Shown one piece after another: positions 26,857 through 35,591 of a stretch of 64,000 nucleotides of DNA (positions are counted from its first letter, which is position 1; every line of letters starts with the position of its first letter). Origin of the DNA: Marinomonas aquiplantarum (lineage in GTDB: Bacteria; Pseudomonadota; Gammaproteobacteria; Pseudomonadales; Marinomonadaceae); contig NZ_QNRF01000003.1 of NCBI RefSeq assembly GCF_003314975.1, positions 1-64,000 on the forward strand, given 5' to 3'. Both the position numbers and the translations under genes were made by a program. Below the pieces are notes generated by a model, which did not search any database, had not been told where the DNA came from, and saw only the letters and a program-made list of their open reading frames with translations.

Positions 26857-28050
26857 ATGTCCTTAACCTTACCCATTATTCTTATTCTAGGCTTATTATC
26901 TGGCCTCACTCCACTGGCTGTCGATGCCTATTTACCCAGTATTCCCACCATTGCCAAAGACCTGAACATCAATATCAGCTTGGTACAAATGACCTTAAGT
27001 TTGTATTTAATCGTCTTTGCTTTTTTGCAAATCCTATTTGGCCCAATCTCCGATGCCATTGGACGTCGCAAAGTCGTCATGGGCGGACTTAGTGTCTTTG
27101 CCATTGGCAGTTTCATCTGCGCTTTATCGCCAAACTACGATGTGCTCATGGTAGGTCGAGCAGTTCAAGCATTAGGCGGTGCCGCTGTGGCTGTATGCGT
27201 TCCTGCCTTAGTAAAAGACGGACTATCCATTAATGAGTTTGCCAAAGCCATGTCGATGATCATGTTGGTGATGGCATTGGCGCCTCTTGCTGCGCCGATT
27301 TTGGGTGGTGCCATTCTCACCGTATTTAGCTGGCATTCTATTTTTACCTTTTTAGGGGTGTTAGCCATGCTTGCCATGGCGCTCTTTTGGGTCAAAATTC
27401 CAGAAACCCTCCCCACTGAAAAACGTACTCCTTTCTCGTTATGGGGTGCCATCCGTAATTACGGCATCCTAATTAAAAATCCATCTATTCTGGGCTACAT
27501 TGCCGCTGGTGCCTTTTTCTTTTCCGGAATGATGAGTTTCATTACAGGCTCCTCTTTTGTCTACATTGAACTGTATGGTGTCGACCCCGCGCATTTTGGC
27601 TTTCTTGTTGGGGTAAACGTCGTCACCATGATGATTGCTTCTACCATCAATAGTCGCTTTGTAGAAAAGCTGGGGACCGAGGTGCTTTCTAAGTACGCCA
27701 GTTTTATTCCCTTAGCGGCGTCCATCTTTATGTTGGTATTGTGCTTATTTGAAAAGCCACCTCTAGCACTTATCATGCTTGCTAGCATGCTTTTTGTCGG
27801 ACCAATGGGGATTTTAAGCAGTGGTTTTATGGCAGGTGCTTTGAAAAATGCCGGCAATAACAATGGTAGTGTAACCGCTTTGGCAGGCACTTCACGCTTT
27901 GCCTTGGGCGCTTTAAGCGGTGCAATGGTTAGTATTTTTCACAATGGTACTTTCGTCCCCATGCTTGCCACTATGGCGAGCTGCGGATTAATATCCTTCA
28001 TCCTTTTTAAATTGACCGTCAAATACACCAAACAAAACCAATGTATTTGA
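26857..28050 (+). CDS. MFS drug exporter, Bcr/CflA family
   Basis: 397 residues with twelve membrane segments. The N-terminal LTPLAVDAYLPSIPTIAKDL and the loop GPISDAIGRRKVVMGG are hallmarks of the Bcr/CflA branch of drug/H+ antiporters. The hopJ-like gene follows 28 bp after its stop and may be co-transcribed. Confidence 0.88.
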   Translation: MSLTLPIILILGLLSGLTPLAVDAYLPSIPTIAKDLNINISLVQMTLSLYLIVFAFLQILFGPISDAIGRRKVVMGGLSVFAIGSFICALSPNYDVLMVGRAVQALGGAAVAVCVPALVKDGLSINEFAKAMSMIMLVMALAPLAAPILGGAILTVFSWHSIFTFLGVLAMLAMALFWVKIPETLPTEKRTPFSLWGAIRNYGILIKNPSILGYIAAGAFFFSGMMSFITGSSFVYIELYGVDPAHFGFLVGVNVVTMMIASTINSRFVEKLGTEVLSKYASFIPLAASIFMLVLCLFEKPPLALIMLASMLFVGPMGILSSGFMAGALKNAGNNNGSVTALAGTSRFALGALSGAMVSIFHNGTFVPMLATMASCGLISFILFKLTVKYTKQNQCI

Positions 28051-28078
28051 GGTGACCACGAACCTAGCTGGAGTTATC

Positions 28079-28426
28079 ATGCTAAACACCCAAACCTTAA
28101 TCGACATCGTTAAATCTTCACCCGAAAAAGTAGCGTTTAAAGACGTTATTGCCGTCATTGATCAGGAATATGAATTCACGCCTACGGCCTTTACCAATGG
28201 CGAACAAAGTAACGCGGCGAATGAAAACAACGGCTCTTGCAAAATTTTCGCCTTTGCTTCGCTAAACCAACTTAACGAAGCTGAAACACTGGCTTTATTT
28301 GGTGACTTTTACCGAGTGGATGTATTGCAAAATCCACAGGGCAATGATCACCAAAATATCCGCCAGTTTATTTTAAATGGCTGGAAAGGCATTGTTTTTT
28401 CAGCGCCAGCATTAACCGAAAAATAA
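28079..28426 (+). CDS. HopJ-family protein
   Basis: 115 residues from ATG 28079, which has GGAG 6 bases upstream. It contains the family core FTPTAFTNGE, NENNGSCKIFAFA and ALFGDFYRVDVL. The family was named after a Pseudomonas syringae type III effector, but members are widespread in free-living gammaproteobacteria and no secretion genes are near. It is soluble and its function is unknown. Confidence 0.85.
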   Translation: MLNTQTLIDIVKSSPEKVAFKDVIAVIDQEYEFTPTAFTNGEQSNAANENNGSCKIFAFASLNQLNEAETLALFGDFYRVDVLQNPQGNDHQNIRQFILNGWKGIVFSAPALTEK

Positions 28427-28432
28427 TGCTTA

Positions 28433-28475
28433 AGTAGGATGGTTTACCTAAATACAAACCGTCCTACTCTTTCTT
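28433..28475 (+). terminator. Terminator after the hopJ-family gene
   Basis: AGTAGGATGGTTT and AAACCGTCCTACT pair, with one G-U, followed by a pyrimidine-rich tract. Confidence 0.65.
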
Positions 28476-28579
28476 CTAACTTGACCTTTCTTCCGCCAGA
28501 TACAAAAAATCAACCTTACAAAGGTTGAAGTTCAAAGTCACAAAATGCGATAGTGCTCTCTCAATAAGATGAGGTGACT

Positions 28580-29401
28580 ATGGAACTAGTGGCATTTGAT
28601 TTAGACGGCACACTGCTTAATCGACATCAACGTTTGTCTAATTACACCCTAGAAACACTTGAGAAACTGAAAGCAGCGGGCATCTTTTACACCATTGCCA
28701 CTGGGCGAACTCATCTGGCTGCCATGCCGTGTATTGCTGGCCATGACTTCCCTAACTGGCAAATTTTTAAAAATGGCGTGGAATGGTGGGAACCTCAAGC
28801 CAATCAATACCGCCACCGTCATTTGTTAAATCATGACCACATTGATGATCTATTACTTACCTTTGCCGAACACAAGATAACCCCTTTTATCTTTTGTTTA
28901 GCCGATGATGGCTCACATCAAGTTTACCATGCACCGCTTATTGGCCACTTGAGCGATCACATCGCCAACGAACTCGGCAACCACAAAAACATGAGTCTAC
29001 ATCCATTATCCGAGCTTACTAAGCACTCAAAAATCACCAATATCAGCGCGTTAGGTCATCCGGATTTTATTCAAAAAATCGTTCAAGAAAGTCACAAACA
29101 CGATCATCTCACCGCGTATTCTGGGGGCGGTATCTATAACCCTGATGCACATTGGATTGATGTTCATCATAGTAATGTTTGTAAAGGCTCTGCTTTAATG
29201 GAACTAAAGCAAGAATGTGGTGCCGAAAGACTGATCGTATTCGGAGACGGTGACAACGATTTATCCATGTTTGATCAAGCCGATGAAGCCTTCGCTACTG
29301 ACAACGCACTATTGCATGTCAAAGAAGCCGCCACTGAGGTCATTGGTCATCATGATGAAGATGGGGTTGCTCGTTATTTACGTGCCAGATACAACCTATA
29401 A
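28580..29401 (+). CDS. Cof-type HAD-IIB hydrolase
   Basis: 273 residues from ATG 28580, with a GAGGTG ribosome site just upstream; a GTG six bases earlier is less likely. Motif I is AFDLDGTLLN, and motif III/IV is FGDGDNDLSMF. Such enzymes remove phosphate from sugar phosphates, nucleotides or pyridoxal phosphate. The exact substrate is not predictable. It is rich in histidine in the cap domain. Confidence 0.85.
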   Translation: MELVAFDLDGTLLNRHQRLSNYTLETLEKLKAAGIFYTIATGRTHLAAMPCIAGHDFPNWQIFKNGVEWWEPQANQYRHRHLLNHDHIDDLLLTFAEHKITPFIFCLADDGSHQVYHAPLIGHLSDHIANELGNHKNMSLHPLSELTKHSKITNISALGHPDFIQKIVQESHKHDHLTAYSGGGIYNPDAHWIDVHHSNVCKGSALMELKQECGAERLIVFGDGDNDLSMFDQADEAFATDNALLHVKEAATEVIGHHDEDGVARYLRARYNL

Positions 29402-29520
29402 GCGGTGAGACTTGAAACAATAAAATTCGCCCTTATTAACGAAAAGACAACATATTTCACTTTACCCTATGGTCATAATGAACCATATTGTTATAAGAAT
29501 AATTAGTTTGGAGAAATGCC

Positions 29521-29679
29521 ATGTTTGAATTTGTTTTGTTCGTAGCTGCTTGTGCGGTTATTGCTTTCTTGGTAGCTAATATCCAGAAATCAGTGTCTCA
29601 ACCAAAAACAAAGTTACAGCCAATTAAGATTGAGCGCGAAGAAAAGCGTCAACCTATTCGTCGCCAACGTCCTTACTAA
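29521..29679 (+). CDS. 52-residue single-pass membrane protein
   Basis: Small ORF with ATG 29521 and GGAG about 8 bases upstream. The first 20 residues (MFEFVLFVAACAVIAFLVAN) form one membrane segment. The rest is a basic, soluble tail ending RRQRPY. It has its own downstream terminator. I do not recognise the family. Confidence 0.7.
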   Translation: MFEFVLFVAACAVIAFLVANIQKSVSQPKTKLQPIKIEREEKRQPIRRQRPY

Positions 29680-29698
29680 GCTATTCACAACTCTTTTT

Positions 29699-29743
29699 GA
29701 AATCCCGCTGATTTGGAATCAACATTCAATACGCGGGATTTTT
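29699..29743. terminator. Bidirectional terminator between the 52-residue ORF and tyrR
   Basis: AAATCCCGC and GCGGGATTT arms flank a loop of about 24 bases and carry a T-run on the plus strand. The convergent tyrR gene ends at this point. Confidence 0.65.
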
Positions 29744-31235
29744 ATTTCCCTTGGATACCATATTCTTTGAGTTTATTGGCGATAGCGCTGTGACTCATTC
29801 CAACCGCTTTCGCTAAACGTCTAGTGCTTGGGTAATGAGGATAAAGCTGCTTCAACAATGTTGACTCCCAAGCTTTTACTGTTTTTTCCAATGAGCCATT
29901 TTGCAAGGTCAAAGAAAGATGCTTGTCTTCTGGTAGTTCAATATCTTGCGCCTGCCATGTTTTATTCTTTGTTTGTAACAACGTCTGCAAACACACATTT
30001 TGTAACTCTGACAGGTTTCCACTCCATGAATGCAAACTCAGCTTGGTCAAGGCTTCTTTCGAAAGATTTGGCATAGGTTTACGATAACGCTCCGTTAAAT
30101 CTCGCAACAGATGAATCACTAACCCTTCAAGGTCTTCACGGCGTTCCCTAAGGGACGGCATAGTCAAACTGACCTTGGCTAACGCAAAGTACAAAGACGC
30201 TTCGAGCCCAGAAGCCAATAAATTCGCTTGAGATAAACTCGACAAAGTGACCAAACGCATTTGTCGATCGAAACTGGTGACCGTATCCGCCTGCTGATGC
30301 AACCAACTTGATAGATTTAACTGCTGTTCTGCTGCCAAATGCTCGATCTGGTCAATCACAAACCAACCTGAATGCTTGTCTAAACCTTTAATATCATCCA
30401 ATTGAATGTCTTTCGCATGACGCACCACCAGCTCGGCGTCTTGGTCAGATTGCCGCTTCTGCCAGTATTGGAATAAGGCTTCGATTAAATGACGCTTTCC
30501 CGTTCCAACCTCTCCCTGTACAAACAATGGCACATTCACCTCTGCAAAGGCTTTGGCTTGCCTTAAGGTATGAGCCATCGCTGCACTCTTGATTACTTCG
30601 GGTTGAAAAAAGGTTTCGAGATGATTTTCGGCTTCTGGCACCAATTTAAGGTTAGCGGCTTGTCGATCCAAACGTTGCTCTGACTTTAAATAAATCACTG
30701 TACCAGCAGGAATGTCGCCGCCTTCATCGTCTACAACAAAAAAGGGACGCATCTCTAACAACAAGGTTTTATTGCGAATACGAATTCGCTTACTCAGGCC
30801 CGCCTTGGGGTTCGCCCAAGCACTTTTTGAGAAGTGAATGCCCTTAATAAACTGTTGTAAAGGTTGATGCATCAAGTCTGTTACTGATGCACCTAAATCA
30901 TCCGCCGCTAACTCAGTCACCATGGTAATGCGGCCAGAAAGGTCAACAGCAATCACCCCATCAGGCAGACTTTCTAACAAGGTATAAAGGGCATTATGCT
31001 CCCTTTCAAAGGGCGTAAAGCGAATGGTTTTAACGTCTTCAACACTGTCTAATTTTCGAATTTCAGCCAGTAAACTCTGCAGCTGAGAAAAAGGAATATC
31101 AGAAAAACCACAGTAAATACAACGCTGCTTAGAGTCTGCCTCCACCAAACGCATATCGATTTGATGTGGGATAAAGATGTCTAGGATTTCTCGTATCATC
31201 CCGACTCTGTCTTCACATTGAATTTCCAACCTCAT
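29742..31235 (-). CDS. tyrR: TyrR-like aromatic amino acid regulator
   Basis: 497 residues from ATG 31235. The frame extends to 31295, but MRLEIQCEDRVG is the normal TyrR N-terminus and this start leaves 4 bp after the ROK gene. An ACT domain (1-75), a PAS domain (about 78-190), an AAA+ domain and a C-terminal Fis-type helix-turn-helix (STRRLAKAVGMSHSAIANKLKEY) follow in order. The AAA+ part is degenerate: the Walker A is GEVGTGKRH, Walker B is FVIDQIEHL, and no GAFTGA loop is present. It should act with sigma-70, as E. coli TyrR does, and not with sigma-54. Confidence 0.87.
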   Translation of the reverse strand: MRLEIQCEDRVGMIREILDIFIPHQIDMRLVEADSKQRCIYCGFSDIPFSQLQSLLAEIRKLDSVEDVKTIRFTPFEREHNALYTLLESLPDGVIAVDLSGRITMVTELAADDLGASVTDLMHQPLQQFIKGIHFSKSAWANPKAGLSKRIRIRNKTLLLEMRPFFVVDDEGGDIPAGTVIYLKSEQRLDRQAANLKLVPEAENHLETFFQPEVIKSAAMAHTLRQAKAFAEVNVPLFVQGEVGTGKRHLIEALFQYWQKRQSDQDAELVVRHAKDIQLDDIKGLDKHSGWFVIDQIEHLAAEQQLNLSSWLHQQADTVTSFDRQMRLVTLSSLSQANLLASGLEASLYFALAKVSLTMPSLRERREDLEGLVIHLLRDLTERYRKPMPNLSKEALTKLSLHSWSGNLSELQNVCLQTLLQTKNKTWQAQDIELPEDKHLSLTLQNGSLEKTVKAWESTLLKQLYPHYPSTRRLAKAVGMSHSAIANKLKEYGIQGK

Positions 31236-31239
31236 GGTG

Positions 31240-32442
31240 TCATGACCCTTTTGAGCTAAGCAGTAATACGTTTTGTTGCGGCGCAAATGTCTCATATAGT
31301 GGCAATACGGCTGCCCCTAATACACCTGCAGTATAGCCAGTTTGTGCGATTTGTATGTCAGGCATCGGCAAGACAATATTTGCTGAGACAACCCGACGCA
31401 ATGCCATAATCAACTGAGTTAAGACCGCTTCGGGCAATCGCCCACCAATTAATATCACCTGGGGATCATACAAAGCGATGACAGACACCAAGGCTGCTTT
31501 CACTTCCTCTGCCACTTCCATCGCCCAGCATTCAATCTCAACACCATAAGAAGGCTGTAACCAGTCCTGATCTTGCTCAGGCCATGTGAACCCCTTTGCC
31601 GTTAAATAACGATGCAGGGAAGCTAATGACAGCGCCTCTAACACCCACTGACCATGCTTCCCTGTGGTCGTTGGAATTAGGCCAAAACTTCCAGCCTTGC
31701 CATTGGCACCGAAGTAGCATTCACCATTGGCCACCAAGCTGCCACCACAAGCAGTACTAACAAACAAATAAAAGAAATCTTTTGAAGGTGGCTTTGGTGC
31801 CAACAATAATTCACTGGTCGCTGCTGCGGCAGCATCGTTCTGACAAAAACATGGCAAGTCTGTTACCTCAGCCAACCAAGTCTCAAACGCATCGGACTGC
31901 CAATATGCTAACGCGGCTTGCAAAGCATTAAGGTCACTGCGTTGATCTGAATTGGTTACCAAACTGTCTAACCAAGAATCCATGTAATCTGGTTTGGCCA
32001 AACCGATGCCTTTTACCTTTAACCAATCTTGACCAAGCTTTTGCTTCACTTCTTCAATGACGTCACGGGCAATACTCTTCGCCGATGACTCGGTTGGAAA
32101 AGAGACGTCTCGCTCCAACAGTAAAACTTGCGCACCGCTGAAATCTAATAACGCAGCGCTAATATGATTACGGTCGACATTGATTCCTAAACCGTAAGCA
32201 CCTTGCTGATTAATGCTTAATTTAATAGAAGGCTGCCCGCGACGACCGGTCACCTTCCCCACCACACACAATAACTCTCTCTCCAGCAATGAAGAGGTAA
32301 TCACGGAAATGGTTTGAGCACTTAATCCTGTGCGTTTTGCAATTTCGACTCTAGAAATCTCTGGGTGCTGTCGAACCAGTTGTAAAATGATTCTTTCATT
32401 GTAGATGCGACTTTGTTCAGAAGTACTGCCTGACGACTTCAT
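31240..32442 (-). CDS. ROK-family transcriptional regulator
   Basis: 400 residues from ATG 32442 (TAAGG 6 bases upstream; a GTG at 32481 also opens the frame). An N-terminal winged helix (SRVEIAKRTGLSAQTISVITSSL, about 25-70) precedes a ROK sugar-binding domain with the typical NDAAAAA. The zinc-binding CxCGxxGC motif of most ROK proteins is replaced by GKHGQWVLEALS, so zinc binding is probably lost. It diverges from the epimerase/isomerase gene, its likely target. Confidence 0.83.
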   Translation of the reverse strand: MKSSGSTSEQSRIYNERIILQLVRQHPEISRVEIAKRTGLSAQTISVITSSLLERELLCVVGKVTGRRGQPSIKLSINQQGAYGLGINVDRNHISAALLDFSGAQVLLLERDVSFPTESSAKSIARDVIEEVKQKLGQDWLKVKGIGLAKPDYMDSWLDSLVTNSDQRSDLNALQAALAYWQSDAFETWLAEVTDLPCFCQNDAAAAATSELLLAPKPPSKDFFYLFVSTACGGSLVANGECYFGANGKAGSFGLIPTTTGKHGQWVLEALSLASLHRYLTAKGFTWPEQDQDWLQPSYGVEIECWAMEVAEEVKAALVSVIALYDPQVILIGGRLPEAVLTQLIMALRRVVSANIVLPMPDIQIAQTGYTAGVLGAAVLPLYETFAPQQNVLLLSSKGS

Positions 32443-32489
32443 TTCAACCTTACCTTTTTTAGAGGCCTGTAAACTAACCACTTCTATTT

Positions 32490-32510
32490 ATTAAATCTAG
32501 TTGATTTAAT
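32490..32510. promoter_or_regulatory. Inverted repeat between the ROK and epimerase genes, candidate operator
   Basis: ATTAAATC and GATTTAAT are perfect 8-bp arms around TAGTT, in the gap between the divergent starts. AT-rich dyads of this kind are bound by ROK repressors of the XylR/NagC type. Confidence 0.5.
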
Positions 32511-32617
32511 CTGTTTGTTTTAATAACGTAACCATTAAACATGGACTTGAGACCGATTTACTCATTTCCACGCAACAAAAATAACAAGGTCATCACGACC
32601 ATTTTAAGGATAATACC

Positions 32618-33808
32618 ATGCCAGCACCTGCAGACTTTCAGTCTATCGACTTTCTCAAGTCTCATATTCAATCTACTTTCGCGTTTTACCATCCGCGCTG
32701 TATCGACCCTAAAGGTGGCTTTTATCACTTCTATAAAGACAACGGTGACATTTATGACGCCGACACTCGCCACCTAGTCAGCAGTACACGCTTTGTTTTT
32801 AACTATGCCAAAGCCTATCTTGCGGATCCACAACAAGCTTATCTTGATGCCACTAGACACGGTGTTCACTACTTACGTCAACGCCATTTACGAGAAAATG
32901 GTGGCTATGTCTGGTTACTCAGTGGCGAAAAGAACTTAGATGAAACCAATCATTGTTATGGCTTTGCCTTCGTTATGTTGGCGTATTCAATGGCTTACAA
33001 AGCAGGCATCAGTGAAGCAAAAGCTTGGCTAGAAGAAACCTTTTCGACGATGGAAGAACACTTCTGGGATGCCAGTCACGGACTTTATAAAGATGAAATT
33101 ACAGCCGATTGGCAAACGGTGTCTCCTTATCGGGGCCAAAATGCCAATATGCATTCATGTGAAGCCTTGCTCGCCGCTTATGATGCGACTCAAGAAACTC
33201 ATCACCTTGATCGTGCACAAACCTTGGCACAAAATATTTGCATACGCCAAGCTAAACTTGCCAACGGCGAAATATGGGAGCATTACCAACAGGACTGGCA
33301 AGTTGATTGGCAATACAACCAAGATGACCCAAAACATTTATTCCGCCCATGGGGATTTCAGCCAGGACACCAAACAGAATGGGCGAAACTGTTATTGCTT
33401 ATTCATCAACGCCGTCCACTCGATTGGCTTATCCCAACGGCTGAGCGTCTATTTAATCAAGCTTGGGACAAAGCTTGGGATCAACAACACGGTGGTCTTT
33501 GCTATGGATATGACCTACAAGGTAAGGTCTGCGACGGCGATAAATATTTTTGGGTTCAAGCTGAATCCTTTGCCGCGGCCGCCATGCTTGCCATTATGAC
33601 GCAACAATCTCACTACTGGGACAAGTATCAGCAGCTCTGGCAATACAGTTGGGAGCACATGATTGATCATCAATATGGCGCATGGTTCCGCATTCTGACA
33701 CAAGATAACCAAGCCATTGATGATTGTAAAAGCCCGGCAGGTAAAACCGATTACCACACCATGGGCGCTTGTTATGAAGTCATTGAGCAGCTCAGCAAAG
33801 AGATTTAA
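32618..33808 (+). CDS. AGE-family sugar epimerase/isomerase
   Basis: 396 residues, the N-acylglucosamine 2-epimerase (alpha/alpha-barrel) fold. It contains GFAFVMLAYSMAYKAG, RGQNANMHSCEALLAAYDAT and RPWGFQPGHQTEWAKLLLL, where conserved His and Glu line the active site. AAGGA precedes the ATG. The family includes mannose isomerases (YihS-like), cellobiose epimerases and GlcNAc epimerase. The ROK regulator next door suggests a monosaccharide such as mannose, but this is inference. Confidence 0.82.
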   Translation: MPAPADFQSIDFLKSHIQSTFAFYHPRCIDPKGGFYHFYKDNGDIYDADTRHLVSSTRFVFNYAKAYLADPQQAYLDATRHGVHYLRQRHLRENGGYVWLLSGEKNLDETNHCYGFAFVMLAYSMAYKAGISEAKAWLEETFSTMEEHFWDASHGLYKDEITADWQTVSPYRGQNANMHSCEALLAAYDATQETHHLDRAQTLAQNICIRQAKLANGEIWEHYQQDWQVDWQYNQDDPKHLFRPWGFQPGHQTEWAKLLLLIHQRRPLDWLIPTAERLFNQAWDKAWDQQHGGLCYGYDLQGKVCDGDKYFWVQAESFAAAAMLAIMTQQSHYWDKYQQLWQYSWEHMIDHQYGAWFRILTQDNQAIDDCKSPAGKTDYHTMGACYEVIEQLSKEI

Positions 33809-33898
33809 TCTCTCACCCAAATGGGGCGGTCATTCTATTCATTCAAGAAATAGAGTATGATGCAGCCCCATTGTTAGTGGACACGGGCCCCTCTCCAT

Positions 33899-34852
33899 AT
33901 GCAGTTAGACAAAATAGATCTCAATTTACTTCGTTACTTAGACTCTTTGTTAAGAGAACAAAACGTGACTCATGCTGCCAATCAGCTTGGCATCACACAA
34001 CCCGCCATGAGTAATGGGCTAAGACGACTCAGAGATTTATTTCATGACCCTCTATTGGTTCGAACCAGTGATGGCATGATGCCAACAGCGCTAGCTATCC
34101 AACTGCAACCAAGGGTACAAAATATCCTACAATCCGTGGATGAAGTGTTGCATCTTGGTCAGAACTTTGAAGCCGAATCCAGCTCACGAGTATTTCGCAT
34201 CATGGCCAGTGACTATGCTGAAGCCACGCTTATTCCACCGTTAATGAAAAAATTACAGGAAGAGGCCCCTAATGTCATTTTGGATGTAATGAACCCGAGT
34301 GATGTTAGCTTCCACGATGTGGAGAAAGGTAAAGTCGACTTAGTCATCAATCGATTTGACACCCTACCACAGTCGTTTCATCAGAAATCCGTTTGGGTTG
34401 ATCAATTCTCTTGTCTCGTTCCAACCAATTCAGACATTTCCAAAAATTTCAGCCTGGAAACTTACTTATCTTCGCCTCATGTTTGGGTAAGCAAAACCGG
34501 CTTCGGTGTCGGAGTGGGAATTCAACCCGAAGAAGTGCAAAAACTGGGCTGGGTCGATGGTACCTTGGCGGATCTCGGCTTCAAACGTAATATTCGACTA
34601 TTCACCCGTAATTACAATGTTGCCATGCGTGCCACCGAACAACTGGGGTTAATTGCCACTTTACCTTCCTTAGCCACACGCTTAATGAAAGACAACCCTC
34701 ATGTGTCCGTGTTACCACCTCCTTTTGAGATTCAGCCAGTCGAACTAAAAATGCTCTGGAGCCCGTTATTACAACACGATCCAGGCCATATCTGGCTACG
34801 CTCTAGCATTGCAGTTTGTGCTAAGGCCATTGCTGAAAGTAATAATCTTTAA
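33899..34852 (+). CDS. LysR-family transcriptional regulator
   Basis: 317 residues. An N-terminal helix-turn-helix (VTHAANQLGITQPAMSNGLRRLRDLFHDPLLVR, positions about 22-54) and a substrate-binding domain (about 95-300) are present. NodD/LeuO-like branch spacing is suggested by DPLLVRTSDGMMPT. The target and effector are unknown. It is monocistronic and faces the convergent carbonic anhydrase gene. Confidence 0.85.
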   Translation: MQLDKIDLNLLRYLDSLLREQNVTHAANQLGITQPAMSNGLRRLRDLFHDPLLVRTSDGMMPTALAIQLQPRVQNILQSVDEVLHLGQNFEAESSSRVFRIMASDYAEATLIPPLMKKLQEEAPNVILDVMNPSDVSFHDVEKGKVDLVINRFDTLPQSFHQKSVWVDQFSCLVPTNSDISKNFSLETYLSSPHVWVSKTGFGVGVGIQPEEVQKLGWVDGTLADLGFKRNIRLFTRNYNVAMRATEQLGLIATLPSLATRLMKDNPHVSVLPPPFEIQPVELKMLWSPLLQHDPGHIWLRSSIAVCAKAIAESNNL

Positions 34853-34893
34853 CGAGACGCTGTCATTCGGCTATAACGCCAGCGACTCAAAAA

Positions 34894-34943
34894 ACAAAAA
34901 AGCCTCTGGCGCTCTATAAGAAAAGCGCCAGAGGCTTTTTTAT
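34894..34943. terminator. Bidirectional terminator between lysR and can
   Basis: AAAAAGCCTCTGGCGC and GCGCCAGAGGCTTTTT form a 16-bp stem with T-runs both ways. Confidence 0.9.
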
Positions 34944-34952
34944 TGATGACTA

Positions 34953-35588
34953 CTATAGGTTTTCTAGGGTTTCTTTAGCTTGTTGACCATCAGATACAGA
35001 GACTTTTAAATCTGTAATATGACCATTTTCAATGCTGTAACACCAACCATGAACGTGTAACTCTTGGCCTTGTTTCCACGCATTTTGAACAATACTGCTT
35101 TGGCACACATTGGACACTTGTTCCATAACGTTTAATTCACACATACGATCAAAACGTTGATGTTCGTCTTCAATGGCATCGACTTCCTCACGGTGAAGTC
35201 GATAAACGTCTTTAATGTGGCGCAACCAATTATCAATCATGCCATGTTCTTCTGTCCCCATCGCCGCTTTAATGCCACCACAACCATAATGCCCAACCAC
35301 CATGATGTGTTTTACTTTCAGGACATCAACAGCAAACTGAATCACAGACAAACAGTTTAAATCCGTGTGTACAACAACATTAGCAATATTACGGTGAACG
35401 AACACTTCCCCCGGTAATAAATCGACAATCTGATTGGCTGGAACTCGACTGTCTGCACAGCCAATCCATAAATACTCTGGTTGTTGTTGTTTTGATAGAG
35501 TAGAAAAAAATTCAGGATCTTCTGCGGATACCTTGGCTGCCCAATCACGATTCTTCTTAAATAGGTCTTCTATTTTTTGCTTTGGCAT
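34953..35588 (-). CDS. can: Beta-class carbonic anhydrase
   Basis: 211 residues, near E. coli Can (220). Zinc ligands are Cys44, Asp46 (WIGCADSRVPAN), His100 and Cys103 (VVGHYGCGG). It interconverts CO2 and bicarbonate in the cytoplasm. The start lies 3 bp after the rlmA stop, so the two are co-transcribed. Confidence 0.93.
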   Translation of the reverse strand: MPKQKIEDLFKKNRDWAAKVSAEDPEFFSTLSKQQQPEYLWIGCADSRVPANQIVDLLPGEVFVHRNIANVVVHTDLNCLSVIQFAVDVLKVKHIMVVGHYGCGGIKAAMGTEEHGMIDNWLRHIKDVYRLHREEVDAIEDEHQRFDRMCELNVMEQVSNVCQSSIVQNAWKQGQELHVHGWCYSIENGHITDLKVSVSDGQQAKETLENL

Positions 35589-35591
35589 TGT

